Assembly (NCBI GenBank): GCA_037074765.1
Contig: JBAMDO010000041.1
Location: 62,001 to 126,000 of the forward strand
Source: Mansonella perstans
Taxonomy: Eukaryota; Nematoda; Chromadorea; Rhabditida; Onchocercidae
DNA length: 64,000 nt
Direction of reading: 5' to 3'
The position numbers and the translations under genes were made by a program. Under the pieces are notes generated by a model. The model saw only the letters and a program-made list of their open reading frames with translations, was not told where the DNA came from and did not search any database. The stretch's first letter is position 1, and each line of letters starts with the position of its first letter. This document shows, one piece after another, positions 1 to 13,042 of the stretch.

Positions 1-2338
1 TGCAATGTGCTGTTCTCTGCTTGTTTCACACTTAAATTTTCACACTGTTATTAGATTTCATCATCATGTTTATCATATTCTCCAGCAAATTGTACGAACT
101 CCAACATCTTTCTTGCACAACATCAGTTCATGTATTTAATGTTACATTTCATTATTCTGGCTTTATAGAATTCATTTATTTTTCCTTTTCGGCTAATCTG
201 AATATCTCTCTAAAAATCAGGCAAATCTAAAACTTTTTGAAGTCTTTTATTTCGTATATGAGATTGATGGCAAAGGTTTGTTTCATTGGTACTAGTCGTT
301 ATTAAAATGACAACTTCATTAAATTTCGATAATCGATTTTTGATATTGGATCTTACGTAGACCGCTTTTCAATTCATTTTGCTTGATGTTGAAATGTGAT
401 GGATCGATATTATACGGTCGAATTTTCAAATATCATTCAATGTAATAAATCATAGCCTGATTTCCCAGCTTTAAATCATTCTCCCATACCGAAATAACGA
501 AGTGGATAACCAAACTAACTATGGATTTCTCAGAAATAGAACTACAATAATGCGGATGATAAATCACAAAATGTTATTTTTTTATTTTCTTTATTTTACA
601 AGACAGTCCAAGATGGTACAGGTGATTGAGTTTTAATAGGAAGAAGCAATCATATTTGAAAAATTAATGTCCGATTTTAATTTAGAAAAGACAAGAACTG
701 GCGATAAACAATAAAGACTTGGTTGCTTGACGACAAAGGATGAGTTACAAAAAAGTAACAAATGTGGATTATTAATACTGTATGTGTAGATACACCTACC
801 CGCAACAGAAGTATTACTAAGGACTGAGTGGATCATTAATGTGGTATGATGCCACGTCCGTTTCAACGGCATTAAAAATAAGAAAAAGAAGGAAAAACAA
901 TAACTGCTAAAAATTGGGATCTATATAAAAAGATTTTATGCGAAAAAGGGAGGCAACTACATCAGCTAAATGTAACAAGCTTGGTCTAGTAAATAAGTCA
1001 CAAAAAAGGTAGGAGAAATGAAGCATTTGTTATGTTCTTGACAGAAAGAGATGTAAAATATCACAATCGTGAAAGACAAGAGGTAGATAAATCTCAAAGG
1101 ATGAGAACTGTCGTAGTAAACTTCCTATATGAACATTTGCCGACACATACATAGCTTGGTTTAATAGCCTATGATCTCACCTTTCTTATTTTTTTACCGT
1201 ATCCTCTGTAGTATCATTGAAATTGCTTGATGAAAAATGTGCATGAAATAATGGAAATAAAATTTAAACAGCGACGATTTGAGTTCTCTATTGATATGAG
1301 CAATTGATTAGAAGATGAGGAAGAAAGTTAATCATAAAGTTTTCAAATCAATTTGCTGATTCGAAAAGAAGTGGTTGAAGTTCACTCATTTATATTGTAA
1401 TTAATCCTTGATAATACTGCCTGAAATATTAAGAGTTAGAATATATATCAGCGCCAGTAACCTATTCTATTTATATTTGCAGAGAAGCAGTAAAACTGAG
1501 GACCTTGTTCTATTAAAACATTGTTTCTAAATCTTTTCTTGACCAGAATTACCTTAGCCTTTTTTATTTGTAGCAAGGAGCAGAAGGTTCAAAAAGAAGT
1601 TCAGTTCATTTGAAGCAAACTTTAATCAAAACTTTTGATACATTATTAAAAAGAAAGCAGCATTTCACGTTTTTAACTCATCAAACTCCTTGTAGACTAT
1701 ACCTTCTTGGAGACCTTATCCATCCTTTTCAGTTATATGATGTTATAGCCTAATGATCATTTAATATCTTCTTTGCCTTTCCTCAAAGGATATGACTGTG
1801 ATGTCGTAGGCTCGAACTACGCAAAATGAAGTAATTCTTGAATTTAATTGATGCATTTAATTTCGTTTAGATGAATTATTTATCAACAATAAAGAAATAG
1901 GATATAAAGCAGTAGCAAGCAAGATGTTTCCTAAATGGAACAAAGGCTTTGATTTTATTGGGAAATTTTGAGCCAAAAAGTTACAAATTAGTTTAGTGGA
2001 GAATTTGGTTACGATTTTGAGAGGTTTTCAATCAACCAGTATACTGCAAATGGTATAAATTATCAGTTGGATTGCTCCCCGAAAATCACGTTCTTAAACT
2101 GAGGTTTTTGATTTGTTTTCAAAAAAACATTTTACTGCACTTTGCTGAAACTGGCTGAGAGAGGGGAAGAAAATATAATCCCTTTTTTCGAATTGTAATG
2201 GCTAATTCTGCATCATTAGGCAAAACTATTTACTACACTCTGAGTTAATGATGAATCAGAATTAAATTCGTGGCAATGTGTCGAATCCTTTTCGTCTTGC
2301 GCATTATTTACAGTTTAGATGGCGTTGCTGGGGTGATG
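1..2338. other. Non-coding stretch, no gene seen
   Basis: AT-rich sequence with frequent stops in all frames. The only open frame of note (633-872, minus) has no splice sites or family resemblance that I can support. The region lies 3' of the TSC-22-like terminal exon on the minus strand, so its right part may be that gene's 3' UTR. I see no repeats or structures worth naming. Confidence 0.5.
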
Positions 2339-2880
2339 TTAAAGATTGTTGATGGAATCTACTGGAGCAGTAGAGGCTGCTGGAGAGGGCAGTCTCTCAG
2401 CTATTTCATTTGCTACACCAAATTTATGATCCAATCCGCTTTTAAGGCATTTCATTTCCTTTTTAACTGCAAAATAAGCAATTTTTTTGCATTCATTTTG
2501 TTCCCTGAAAAAGAAAAAACTAAGGCAATATTAAACATATGAATCGATGCAGATTTTTTTTTACAAACTTTTAACATTGTTCACTCTTTTAACATTTTAT
2601 ATGCTTGCTGAACTATGTGTAAGTTTGAGCACTTTGAATTACTTGATAAAATGAGCTAAGCTGACTGATGTTCTGAGAGCAAATCCGAGATGCTACGGAA
2701 ATGGTGAATAAGATGCAACACCCTCCAAATAATTGATGTTAGGCGGAATAAACTGAGCTTTATGCATTTCAATTCCAGGCGATGTGACTTGAATATTAGG
2801 TATAACAGTGTTTGTATTGCTGAAGGTATTTCGATTACTGCTCTTACTACTGCTGTTTGCAGAAGGAATGGGGAAGGAAA
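2339..2880 (-). CDS. TSC-22/Bunched-type leucine-zipper protein, two C-terminal exons (partial)
   Basis: Two exons join in phase: 2697-2880 (ends CC before a GTAGCA donor) and 2339-2504 (after a TTTTTCAG acceptor, ending in TAA). The first encodes a Ser/Asn/Thr-rich stretch ending near INYLEGVASYSPF. The second starts PEQNECKKIAYFAVKKEMK and continues to a short Pro/Ser/Ala tail ending SINNL. The segment AYFAVKKEMKCLKSGL lines up with the TSC-box of TSC22D proteins (family pattern A-V-R-E-E-V-x-V-L-K-x-x-I), and the following helix and 'LPSPA' resemble their 'LASPE' ending. Members of this family dimerise and modulate transcription and TGF-beta/BMP or growth signalling. The zipper is short and divergent, so the family call is moderate. 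The reading frame and splice logic are stronger than the name. The 5' part is not located; it must join with phase 1 at 2880. Confidence 0.55.
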
Positions 2881-5800
2881 CTGATATAACTGATTGTACC
2901 CGATACATTTACATGTGATTTCCGAATACAGTAATTTGGAGAAATTGCTTTGAAAATGAGATTTATCAGAATGAAACTTCATCTCTTTGTTTGAATAGTA
3001 GAGAATTTAGAATAATTTATGTGTGCTTTCTTCAGCATTTCATCTATTTCATTTTGGTACAATCAGCGCCACCGCCAGCACTTCACGACGACTTTGTTTG
3101 TTTCTCCGTCGAGAATAAGAACGTCCCTACCCTCCATCCCTCTCTGTTAATCACTGCAATTGTTGTGCCTTTTCGGTAGCAGCATCATTTTTTGTCGGCT
3201 CATCTTGTATATATACATCTGTGTCTGTCTGTGTATGTGTGTGTGTATTAATGTGTGGTAATAGTATGTCAAATTTCTGATGGAAGAATATCGCGTGACA
3301 GGAGCAAGTGCAACTGATTGAATGAAAGGGTCAGCAAGACTGGATTTGTGCAGAAACAGCACAAAGTCCATTCGCTATCGTTTTCTGTGACCTTCGTCGA
3401 ATACTACTACTCTTGGCTGCTATTGAAATAAAACTTCCCTTACAGCACCTTTTCTAATATCATGTTAGTTATAATATAGCGATGTTTGGTTCTGAAATTT
3501 AGTTGAATAACAGTATATTCTCACAGCATTATTGGTGATAGACATTCTGTTAAATGCCAAAAAATCCAGTGCCAACTTTATGGCTCATATATGTTAAGAA
3601 ATATCAAGTTTGATGGATCAGCATTTCGGCATTAGTCCCTTCATTGTATTTCAATTCAAGATATCTTTCTCTTTATTGGCTTCTATAGTTCAAAATTCAC
3701 TTTAAATGTGATGGAGAGAATAAATCATTCTGTGTATGTTTCATTCTCAATTTTCCATTTAATTTAAGTACACAAATGAAATACACAGAAAAATATAATT
3801 GCTTAACGCTATTAGAAATATTCAGAGGAGAACGAACAAATTCTATTTGCTAAATGGTATTTTTCTTCTTCCTCATACTATTTTCCATTCTCTTTCGTAT
3901 AAAAAATATTTTTTTATAAAAACTTTCACATAATGTCAATATTTACTCTTCTTCGACAATATATTCATACTTGGAAAATTATCAAAATATTTTAGACATA
4001 AATTATATTGCCACCAATGAACTGTTGGAAGTAACTTTTCTGTAATCAGATATTGAACCAAATCAACACGAACCTATGCAACGGATATTGAATGGCATTT
4101 GATGCATAGAAACAAATTAACTTCATCTATTTTAACACTTTAAACTATATAAATCCATCTTATTATTCCGGGCCGATCTGTACTTATTGTAATTTCACTC
4201 ACTGCCGTATTCGGAAAAAAACCTCTGCTGAAATACGTTCAACAATGCACAGATTCAATATGCATATCTCGGTTAGAGTCATTTGATACCATTTTTACAG
4301 TTACATTAACATTAACTTATCGCTGCTTCTCTAAGGCTCAAAAACAACGGATAAGTAGTGCTGTTAATTTCATAAATTCCTTCTGATTGTAATAATGGCG
4401 ATAATGTTTTACGTTCCACATCTTGCTACACGTCTAATTAATGTCCTAGAAAATATTCCTATCAGAGTTTTTCACTCTTTTCTATCCTACGAAAGCAGGA
4501 TAATGTAAAAATTGGTGAATAAAACAAAGTTTGAAAAAGTAAGCCTAATACTCATTTCACTATTCATTAATAATGTTTAGTGGTAGCAATAGTCGTTATG
4601 AATGCTTCTTATTTAAATGGACTGAAGCGGTCAACGACATACATATTCTCCAATCTGCTATCCATCCATTGTGCGTTGTCATTTCATTCATTGATAAGAG
4701 CCCGCAAAATCCGGTGAAATATATTATGCTTCTGCCTAAGACATAGAGAGTTATATTATACTCTCAAATGGTTTTATATCATTAGATGACCTTTAAATAG
4801 TCTCGCTTCTCTTATGGCTAAAAACTCTTATCTTCCACTCTGATTTACTTCTTCTTTAAAGACATTTCTCACTAGCACAGACAATGAAAAATGACCGTTT
4901 TTAGCAAATCTTATTAATTCCGAAAATTTTTGAATCATTTGCTTCTTTTTAAATTACAAATCCTATTCATTTAGAGCTTTGATTTTCAATCAAACAATAG
5001 ATCAAAAATATTCATCCATCGATTGCTTAGGTCTTCTTAACCATATCGTTTGTGTTGAACCTTTGCCCCTATAAGGAAAGGTAGTGATATTCAGATTATG
5101 TTAACGAAATTATTTTACGTTTGACTGTTTTCCCCAAAATGTATTTCTATAATTTGTTAAAAACTATTGATAAAAGCCTAATACCATGAATTTGTGCTTT
5201 TGTGCTTAACTATCCTTTTGACAAAAGGCATAATGTTTTATTATTCACCGGTATATCAAGATGTACTTCTGATTCCTTCTCAGATATCCGATGTTTAACA
5301 TGACAGGATGATATGTTTCGGTTACTTTCTTGCGCCTCAGTCCGCTTGCTGTTAAAATCGTTATTCTTGTCGCTTTTTGCTTTTTCACTCTACTTTTTTT
5401 GCTCCTCGAAAAATCTTATTCCTTCCTGCCACTCCTTTTTCCGAATTTGCAGTTCTATTGGCTCTTTTATCCCGTTTCTTGCACTTTTGCCATGTTGACG
5501 ATGTCGAAGTAAGTGGCAGGATATTATCACCGTTGACATTGTCTTATTTCCGTTGTAATTATCATCGTCTTGCTATCATTATCAGTAACACCACTGTCAT
5601 AATGATTACAATTCATAAAAACCGGAAGAGTATACCATAGCATATGAGAAAAATAAGTTTTAAAGTCATGACGATTACATGAAAGATTAACTCAAAAAGT
5701 GATTAATAACTTTTAACTTGAGCTCAGAAAACGACTGATATATTTTAACGTAAAATTAGCTTTTACATTGACACATTTCGACATTTCGAGAAGGCATTTC

Positions 5801-6643
5801 CCAATAGGAATATTCCCTTGTATGAAATAATAAATTATTGCAGTTGTTTTCACATCACTACAACCAAAAATCATTGTCATTTTTCTTATCACAGGTTTAA
5901 TTATCATCAGCACTATTATAATTATCGCCATCAATGTTGTCACCATTTTTCAAAAGTCAAATTCCAGTGCACTGAGCATTAATAATAAATAGTAGCATCA
6001 TCTTGAATTCATGCCTGAGAAGCAATTCATTCAGGTCTTTATATGTATAACTGCTTTAATTTTTAGTGACGGATAATACTAAAACTTTGAGTACTTGCTG
6101 TTAATTTGAAAAACTAATTTGATACTTGAATTTTCGTGGGAATCGATATGCGGACAACAAAATCTTCGGACTCACTGCAGAATATCTCAAAGGTTATGAA
6201 GCTAGTTATTTCTCTCGTTATTTGGGTGTTGAGCTTTTATCACTGCGAAAATTTGTTGACTGACCAAAAGTCTCATCCTTCACTCTTCCAAGTTTTCAGT
6301 AAATTAGCGATAATAGAATTAGGTACACATTTAATCTTAAACGTGAATGTGGTTGATTCAATGTCACAATATGTAAATGGCTTCTTGGCCTTCCCCCATT
6401 AAATTCTTTTTCGCCCTCTTCATGGATATGAAAAAATCGTATGTGTAGGAGAAAAAGGCACTGCAAATCAGATGAGGTAATGATCACCATACAATTGCTA
6501 TTCCCACCACTGTCACCGTTATTGTCATTAATGGAATCAATGTCACTATCAATGCTACTAATAAATTCTTTTAACTGATTTAATGCTTGCTTTTGTTGGC
6601 AATTTTTCCAAACAAATTAAAGTTCATTTGTTTGTTTCATATA

Positions 6644-6685
6644 ATTTTAGCCTTCATGAAAATATTCTTTCATGAAAGCTAAAAT
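6644..6685. repeat. Short inverted repeat (hairpin)
   Basis: The left arm around 6644-6660 (attttagccttcatgaa) is matched by the complement around 6669-6685 (catgaaagctaaaat), with one bulged base. The spacer is AT-rich. No adjacent gene gives it a function. Confidence 0.55.
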
Positions 6686-7472
6686 TTTTATGCTTATTTC
6701 TGCGATAACATTTGACTAAATGAACGCCACGAGTAAAGTAATTGGAAAATGAGTGACGAGTTTTAGAGTCATAATTTTTAGATGACATTCAGTGACCTGT
6801 TCTTTTACCATTATTTTTTTTCAATCATAGGCATTTGAACCTATCGTTATTGTGTTACATGCTTCAACTCTTATGTAATGTCACATTTACAGTGCATTTT
6901 AAATGAGCCGGCTGCTGATGACTTCTCATCCATTAATTTGACCTCGTTAAACAATCAATGAAATTAATGTCAACAGAGTTCAAATAAGGTCACAAAGTTC
7001 GAATAAAATACTCTTGTCTGCATTTTCCTGCGTTCCGCGACATGCGCTTTATTTGGAATATCTTCGAAGTACTTTCAAAAATGCATTATTTTTGGGCTCT
7101 TTCTTTTTTTCAATATATGAAAGATTGTTTGCTATGCTGGCTATGGTAGTTGTCCACTATGGTGGATTTGTTAAAGGTCATATGATCAAAAAACACTCAT
7201 ATACAACATACCTCAATAATAGTGGACAAAGAATAGCCATAAGCTATTGTGTGTATAAGCAAATCGAGAGCAGAAGATTGTGAGAACAGTTTACAGATAG
7301 ATCTTTAACGGTTGACGGTGACATCGATGAGGACCGGTAGAAGAAGTGTATCGACAAAGATGGCCCACTCTTTTCTTGCTACCCTCACTCCCTCCCTTTT
7401 CTCCTGCTTGATCGATCTGTGTTCAGATCCAATTCATCTTTTCCTCATCATATGTACCACCACCACCACCAC

Positions 7473-7574
7473 CAATTGTGGGAGTGTTGTTGAAGTGCTG
7501 CTGAGTAGATAGATGTTAGCGAAGCGAATGGTTGTTGTGGTGATGATGTTGGTGTTGATGTCGGTGATGCGGAA
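7473..7574 (-). other. Candidate Ser/Thr/Pro/Gln-rich exon
   Basis: On the minus strand a segment between a CCACCAG acceptor and a GT-repeat donor encodes S-A-S-P-T-S-T-P-T-S-S-P-Q-Q-P-F, followed by ASLTSIYSAALQQHSHN. This looks like a transcription-factor activation region and would suit a long isoform of the TSC-22-like gene downstream. However, all three minus frames are open here because of the ACC/CAT/GTA microsatellites, and its end phase (2) does not fit the located downstream exon (phase 1). Treat it as a candidate only. Confidence 0.2.
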
Positions 7575-7647
7575 CTGGTGGCGAATCGAATAGGGCGGGG
7601 GAATAGCCACCGCCATAACTACCACCACTATCACCACCATCCCCATT

Positions 7648-7670
7648 ACTACTACTACTACTACTACTAC
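7648..7670. repeat. ACT microsatellite
   Basis: Seven to eight perfect ACT units, flanked by imperfect CCA/ACC and CAT runs from about 7457 to 7650. A pure CT run follows at 7877-7897. Confidence 0.85.
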
Positions 7671-8059
7671 AGCAGTTTTGCTTGTGCTGACGGTGAGATA
7701 GGTGGAATGATGACGGACGGTTTTTCGAAATGTGGGAAAGGGTGGTGATGTACCGCCGAGCTCACACACATACCCTTATGTTCTTCTGAGGTTATTGGGT
7801 CCCTTCTCATTTCATCCATCTTTCACTCTGTTTACTGCTGGGTGACTTTCCAGCTTTTTGAGATACTTACCTCCTCCACTCTCTCTCTCTCTCTCTTCCA
7901 TAAATTTATTTCATTTTAAAAAGCATCTAAATGGCTTCTTTTAACGGGTAACAAATAAGCGAAATTACCAGGTTATTCATCCATAAAATAATAAAATCAT
8001 TACCGCCATGTCATCGTGCTCCTTTTAGCTATTACGGCGGTAAAAATAGGTTTGTATGA

Positions 8060-8215
8060 ATTCCGACTTTGCAAAATATTTGTATGAATTGCAACTTTGC
8101 AAGATATTTGTATTTGCGACTTTGCAAAATATTTGTATGAATTGCAACTTTGCAAGATATTTGTATTTGCAACTTTGCAAAATATTTGTATGAATTTCAA
8201 CTTTGTAAAATATCT
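8060..8215. repeat. Tandem repeat around 'tttgcaaaatatttgtat'
   Basis: Five to six copies of a short unit built on 'aactttgcaa(a/g)atatttgtat'. They alternate between a longer form carrying 'gaattgc' and a shorter 'ttgc' form, giving a higher-order period of roughly 50-55 bp. The minus-strand open frame across it is only the repeat translated. Confidence 0.8.
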
Positions 8216-8659
8216 AAATGGTAACGGAACGGATAGTTCTAGATATCAAATGCTATGATAATTTTCCGACTTCGTTAAGTGTTGTTAATATCAGTAAGAT
8301 ATTAGATGATAGAAAGGTAATAATTTAGCATATTTCATGAAAAGTAATTGTGAAACTATAAATTTCGTCGACATTACAAACTATCACTGAGCAGCAAAAT
8401 GTCTTCGAAGCTATTCTGACAATTCTTGACAGATGGACGATTATAAAGAATGTAATAGCACAAATTCCCAATATCTCTAATTTTCTTTTTTTTTTTCCAT
8501 CCTATCTCATTTCTATATTTGAGTTTTAGTTTGCATTTCCATCATTTATTTTGTGATCCCAGCATACACTCATCGTCGTAATCGCTATTGGCTCTGAGTT
8601 GATGAGTCAGACAGTTGGAGATGCCTTTTATTGACTGAATGGACCTAAAAACAGCCACC

Positions 8660-8783
8660 ATCAGCATCAGCATCATCATCATCATCATCATCAGCATCAT
8701 GTTGTTTATTCTTCCTTCTAATTCATCTCAAATTCGATTTTACACCTTCAAGCCTTCTTCCACCACCACCACCACCACCATCA
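8660..8783. repeat. CAT and CCA microsatellites
   Basis: An interrupted (CAT/CAG)-type run at about 8660-8700 is followed, after a short gap, by about eight CCA units near 8760-8780. Slippage repeats; no coding frame is supported. Confidence 0.8.
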
Positions 8784-9170
8784 CCACTCTTCTTCGGTCG
8801 GTCGGTTAAAGTTTCTGCAACACTTCCAATCCTACTACTGTTGTTGATATTTGTTGTTGTTGTTGTTAACTCTTCTTTCACATACACATATGTACACACA
8901 CAGTTATTGACTACTATACCTAACTAAAGCTGGTTTCTGCTAGTTCCACTTGTTTTGTTGTTTGCAGCTTCAGCTCACAAATAATAATAATGCAAAATTA
9001 ACATCAATTTCCATTGGAAACTGTGACATTTTTATGAATTGTTTCATGCATACATATTTTGAAATGGACAGTTTGTAATTTGTGCCATTGGAATTGATTG
9101 AGCTCATCGGAAAAAGTTGATAAATTTAAATTTATTTGGCTAATTTGAAATGATCGATCAATGATGGCAA

Positions 9171-9231
9171 GTAGAACGAGTACTATTATAAGAATAGGCA
9201 AATAGAACGAGTACGAAATTATAAGAATAGC
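9171..9231. repeat. Direct duplication, about 34 bp
   Basis: The motif 'tagaacgagtac' followed by 'ttataagaatag' occurs twice in succession, with a 2-3 bp insertion in the second copy. A local tandem duplication of recent appearance. Confidence 0.7.
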
Positions 9232-9565
9232 GCCATTATATTGACATAATAAATATATGATTGTGTGCAGTTGACGGCACTCATCGGTCGTTCTGTCGGA
9301 GAGTATCATATGCGACAACGGCAGAAAGCAGTATTTCGGAAATGGATTTGTTTACCGTTGAGCGCACTTTGATATGTATGAGTTGGGAAAGTACAAAAGA
9401 AGAGAGGTATAAGAAGTATAGCATATGATTAGTAGGAATGAGCTATCGGAGGAATATCGTCAAACTTTTCCTTCCTCTTTTCTCAGTAATTTCGTACCTT
9501 TCTTTCAAAAGGAAAAAAGGGACAATAATTATTGCTGACAACAAGTTCCATCGTCGGATGGAAAT

Positions 9566-9593
9566 GAATAATAACTATAAATAGTTATTATTC
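9566..9593. repeat. Perfect 12-bp hairpin
   Basis: gaataataacta and its exact complement are separated by a 4-nt TAAA loop. No associated gene. Confidence 0.7.
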
Positions 9594-11267
9594 AACAACA
9601 CTGATTATGGCGGTAATGATGAATAGAAATTAAGTAAGTGTGCTGCACGTGAGATTTAGAAATCATCAATGGCATTCGCAAATTTTGAGGGATTTTAAGA
9701 ATAAATAGTGGAAAATGAATTTCAATTTCTACATTTAATATAGCTTGAATCGGCCGGTTCTTTGACATCCCTAATGTATAAATAACTATGTGCTATCTAT
9801 TCAATTTCTAAGATGGAACTAGTAGTTGCGAGAATTAAGAATCTTCTATACTAGAAACAACTCAATTGATACTCATCCTGATCGACGCATTCATTCATTC
9901 ATTCAGCCATTCAGTTTTCCATTTTCCTAGCCATATAATGAATGTATTTTGGTATTTTGATATCAGTGTAAGATGATTTCACTTTGTTTTCGTCAATTTG
10001 AATTACTTTGACCAATGGAGAATAGAAATACAAAATGCTCTTCTACGTGTCCACTGTAACATACACTCATCTTAAACGTGATTCAGCTAAACCTACCGCC
10101 ATTTTTATCGTTATCCATGCACATTTAGAATATATCCTATATCGAGATAACAGCACTTACCTAAGTATTCAATGCACATGTAACTAAACTGCATGTAGCA
10201 AAATTTTAGAGAACTTCTTCGCGTACAACGAAGTGTATCGCACTGCTTACCAATATTAGTCAGTATGGGAATATTTATATCATTAATTATTCGGAATTAA
10301 TTTAAGATTAAATTTATCTCCGTTCTTAAAATTTGCTAATAAAGAATATCTTAAGAAAGTCCGAAATTATTCGAGTATTCTTCATTGTTTTGATTCTTTT
10401 ACCTTTAATTCAAAAGCATCTAAAAGTTTTGACCTTTAGAAGTTAAAGTGCAAATAGTGCACGAATTATTTGTTCTATCCCTTAATGTAGTGATGTTTTC
10501 AGCTACTGCAAAATCTGTTCCATTTTATTTTACTAATCTTTGATGGATCTATTGTTAAAAAAAAAAAAAAAAGTTGGAAATACGAAAGTTGTAGCATTGC
10601 ACATTTCTTGAAAGTTTCGAGAAATCAAAAAACACTTTCTTTCACGAATTAAGCGAAATTCTTTTTAGGATTTTCAGTAGATAATATAGCGTGCAGTAGC
10701 AAGATATCGGAATGTTGATGATTTTCCTTGAAATATTCAATCGTTTCTCGGTTTTTCACAGAATCAAAAACGGCTAATCATTAATTGCAGTAGCATTTAA
10801 GAGTAATATTAAGTGGCACAATTCTATTTTTCATTTTAGCGAAAAATTAGATTGAATCCACTCCATTTTATTACACATCGTGCAACCTTTTATCATTTAC
10901 AATATTCCTTGCTGGATTATTTGAATTTATATTTCCGGAAAGAATCAAAGTTCAAAGACTCGGAATCATTATTATAAGTGTGTTAGCATAATATTAGTGT
11001 CTTGTAATCTAAATAGAAATTACAATGGTGAGCGAGAATGGATATGGTCAAGGTCTATCTGATCTGTGGAAAATCTATTGAATTTCATGATAGGTAATAG
11101 GTCATGTTTCATCGCCGTATGCTTTCTAGTATGCTACTTCAATAAGTTGTAGGCCTTATCGAACACGACGAAACTATTTTGAAAACTTTCAAACTTTTCT
11201 TACTTTTATCATTATAGACAGCTATAATAATGGTGAACAATCAGTACGGTTTCTTCTCTACGACTAC

Positions 11268-11450
11268 CACTATCTTGCCTATTTCTTCTAATATGCAAAA
11301 TTGATCTCGTTTTTTGTTTGGGACGCTGATAAATTCGTGTCCGTGTAATCCGGGCCTCTTGGAGCGGAAAGCAGCTTCCCTTTTGCACTCTTCCGTTGGC
11401 ATTGAGAGTTTCCTCCGATTTTCTAATTGGCTTCAAAGAAGAATTGGCCA
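11268..11450 (-). other. Candidate exon or other functional island
   Basis: This 180-bp minus-strand segment is clearly richer in GC than its surroundings, starts after a good acceptor (TTTTTCCAG) and ends at GTAGTC. In one frame it starts ANSSLKPIRKSEETLNANGR and continues basic. Its end phase (1) would join the TSC-22-like exon at 2880, giving a 8.4-kb intron. The other two minus frames also stay open over long parts, so the frame is not decided. It could also be a conserved non-coding element. Confidence 0.25.
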
Positions 11451-12366
11451 CTGGAAAAATTTCATACAAAGGCTACGAAATAGAAGAGGAAGAGTGCAAT
11501 ACTAGAGAGAGGTGATTTCGAGATACCACGGAAAGGTAAAAATTTCATTATCATTAGGTTTGTTTCAGCAATACAGTTAGAATATTTAAATTTTATTCAA
11601 TTAATAACATTTATATAAAATTACAAGTTTAGTATTTTTAAATTTACAAGAATTTGTACTGTTCTTCTGTTTGTGCAAAAAAAAAAAAAAAAAAGAAAAT
11701 AAATGAATAAACGATCATTTTTAGATTTATTGCCTACGTGGACACAATATTAAACTCGAAACATTTCCGGAAAGATTCCAGATTGGAAAGAGGCTTTGAA
11801 ATTACAAAAGTTTTTCCAAGGTAAGATTATGTTTATTCGTTAGTAAAGTATGTTTTATTATTTAGCAGTGCTTGGTGACAGCTATGATTGATATTTTTTT
11901 TAAGGAATATGGAATTTATTTATGCCATTGTTTTATTTACATCAGTTTATTTACAATTAGGAGAGATAAATTTTTCTTAGGCTATTTGCTTAAAATTTAA
12001 AATAGTTTGAAATATCCTTTTGAAAGCAATAATTGAAAATTTGATCTTTTAGCTGGAATAGTGCTTTCCTTTTTTCATTACTTACAATAAAATATTTGTC
12101 TTTTTCCTATTTTTTAATATTTCAAATACTTCTATGATTTTTATGATAGTTTTTCAGATTCCAACCACTTTTTGACATTTAATAATTCTTCATGTTTGTG
12201 AAAATCAATAGACTTTATAGGTAAGGTATAGGATTTCAGTATTTGAGAAAGTAGGATTGTTCAAATTAACAATTTTTATAAATTCCGTGAAATATGTTTG
12301 GTAGCAAAGTTTGCTGGTAGAGCTTATAGAGAATCATTTAGTTTTTTTTGGGAGAGAGGAGAAAGA

Positions 12367-12471
12367 ATGATGATGATAATAATAATGATGCTGATGGACG
12401 ACGATGTGGTTGATGATGATGATGATGATAATGATGATAATGATGATGGTGATGATGATGATGATAATGAT
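12367..12471. repeat. GAT microsatellite
   Basis: Imperfect run of GAT units with AAT and GGT interruptions over about 105 bp. It produces artificial poly-Asp (plus) and poly-Ser/Ile (minus) open frames that I do not regard as genes. Confidence 0.85.
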
Positions 12472-12997
12472 AGTTTTCGCTTTTCAGAACATTTTGACAT
12501 AAGAAAAATGAATCGATTTCGTTGGGTAAACGAAAAGAAAAGAAAATGAATTAAATGTAAAAGAATGGAAGATAGGCAGAGATTATTGAGGCAATAGCCA
12601 CCCATCTTACGTGTTCCCTTCTGTCATTCACAATTAAAGCTTTTTCAATCAATGGAGTAAAAAAAAAAAAAGAAAAAACGAAAATTTTTGTCGAAAAATT
12701 TCAAAAAAAACGAAAAATTTCAATTGATAAAGTGGCAGTCAAAGAAAAGAAGAAGAGTGTATATGCAATCATTCACTTTATTGATAGTTCTTAAAATGAT
12801 ATTTGTTCTTTGCTATTTTAAGTAAATCAAATATTTTTGTTAATGATAATTTTATCATATAGTTAACATAAAAGATTTGAAAAAATTCACACAAAAAATT
12901 TGCATTTCTTTTTATTCTATACTACGTTGCAATAATATTACGTATTACGAGTAAATAAATGCTGTCTTAAAAAAAAAAAAAACTTCAATTTACTATT

Positions 12998-13042
12998 AAC
13001 GTACGTATGTTATGTAATCAGCTTACGTAACATACGTACGTT
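12998..13042. repeat. Strong 20-bp hairpin
   Basis: The arm aacgtacgtatgttatgtaa (12998-13017) pairs with 13023-13042 with one mismatch around a 5-nt loop. The arm itself begins with the palindrome CGTACG. It lies between an A-tract (12969-12982) and a T-tract (13053-13068), which also pair, so the whole unit is a foldback of about 100 bp, like the tip of a small inverted-repeat element. Confidence 0.75.

Noticed and set aside
7434..7769. 111-codon minus-strand open frame with long Val runs
   Set aside because: Produced by GTA/GTG microsatellites; another frame of part of this segment is the better exon candidate.
8000..8200. 66-codon minus frame with repeating FCKVA-like units
   Set aside because: Translation of the tandem repeat; no start context or neighbours.
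12298..12605. Poly-Asp (plus) and poly-Ser/Ile (minus) open frames
   Set aside because: Direct translation of the GAT repeat; no splice sites or conserved pattern.
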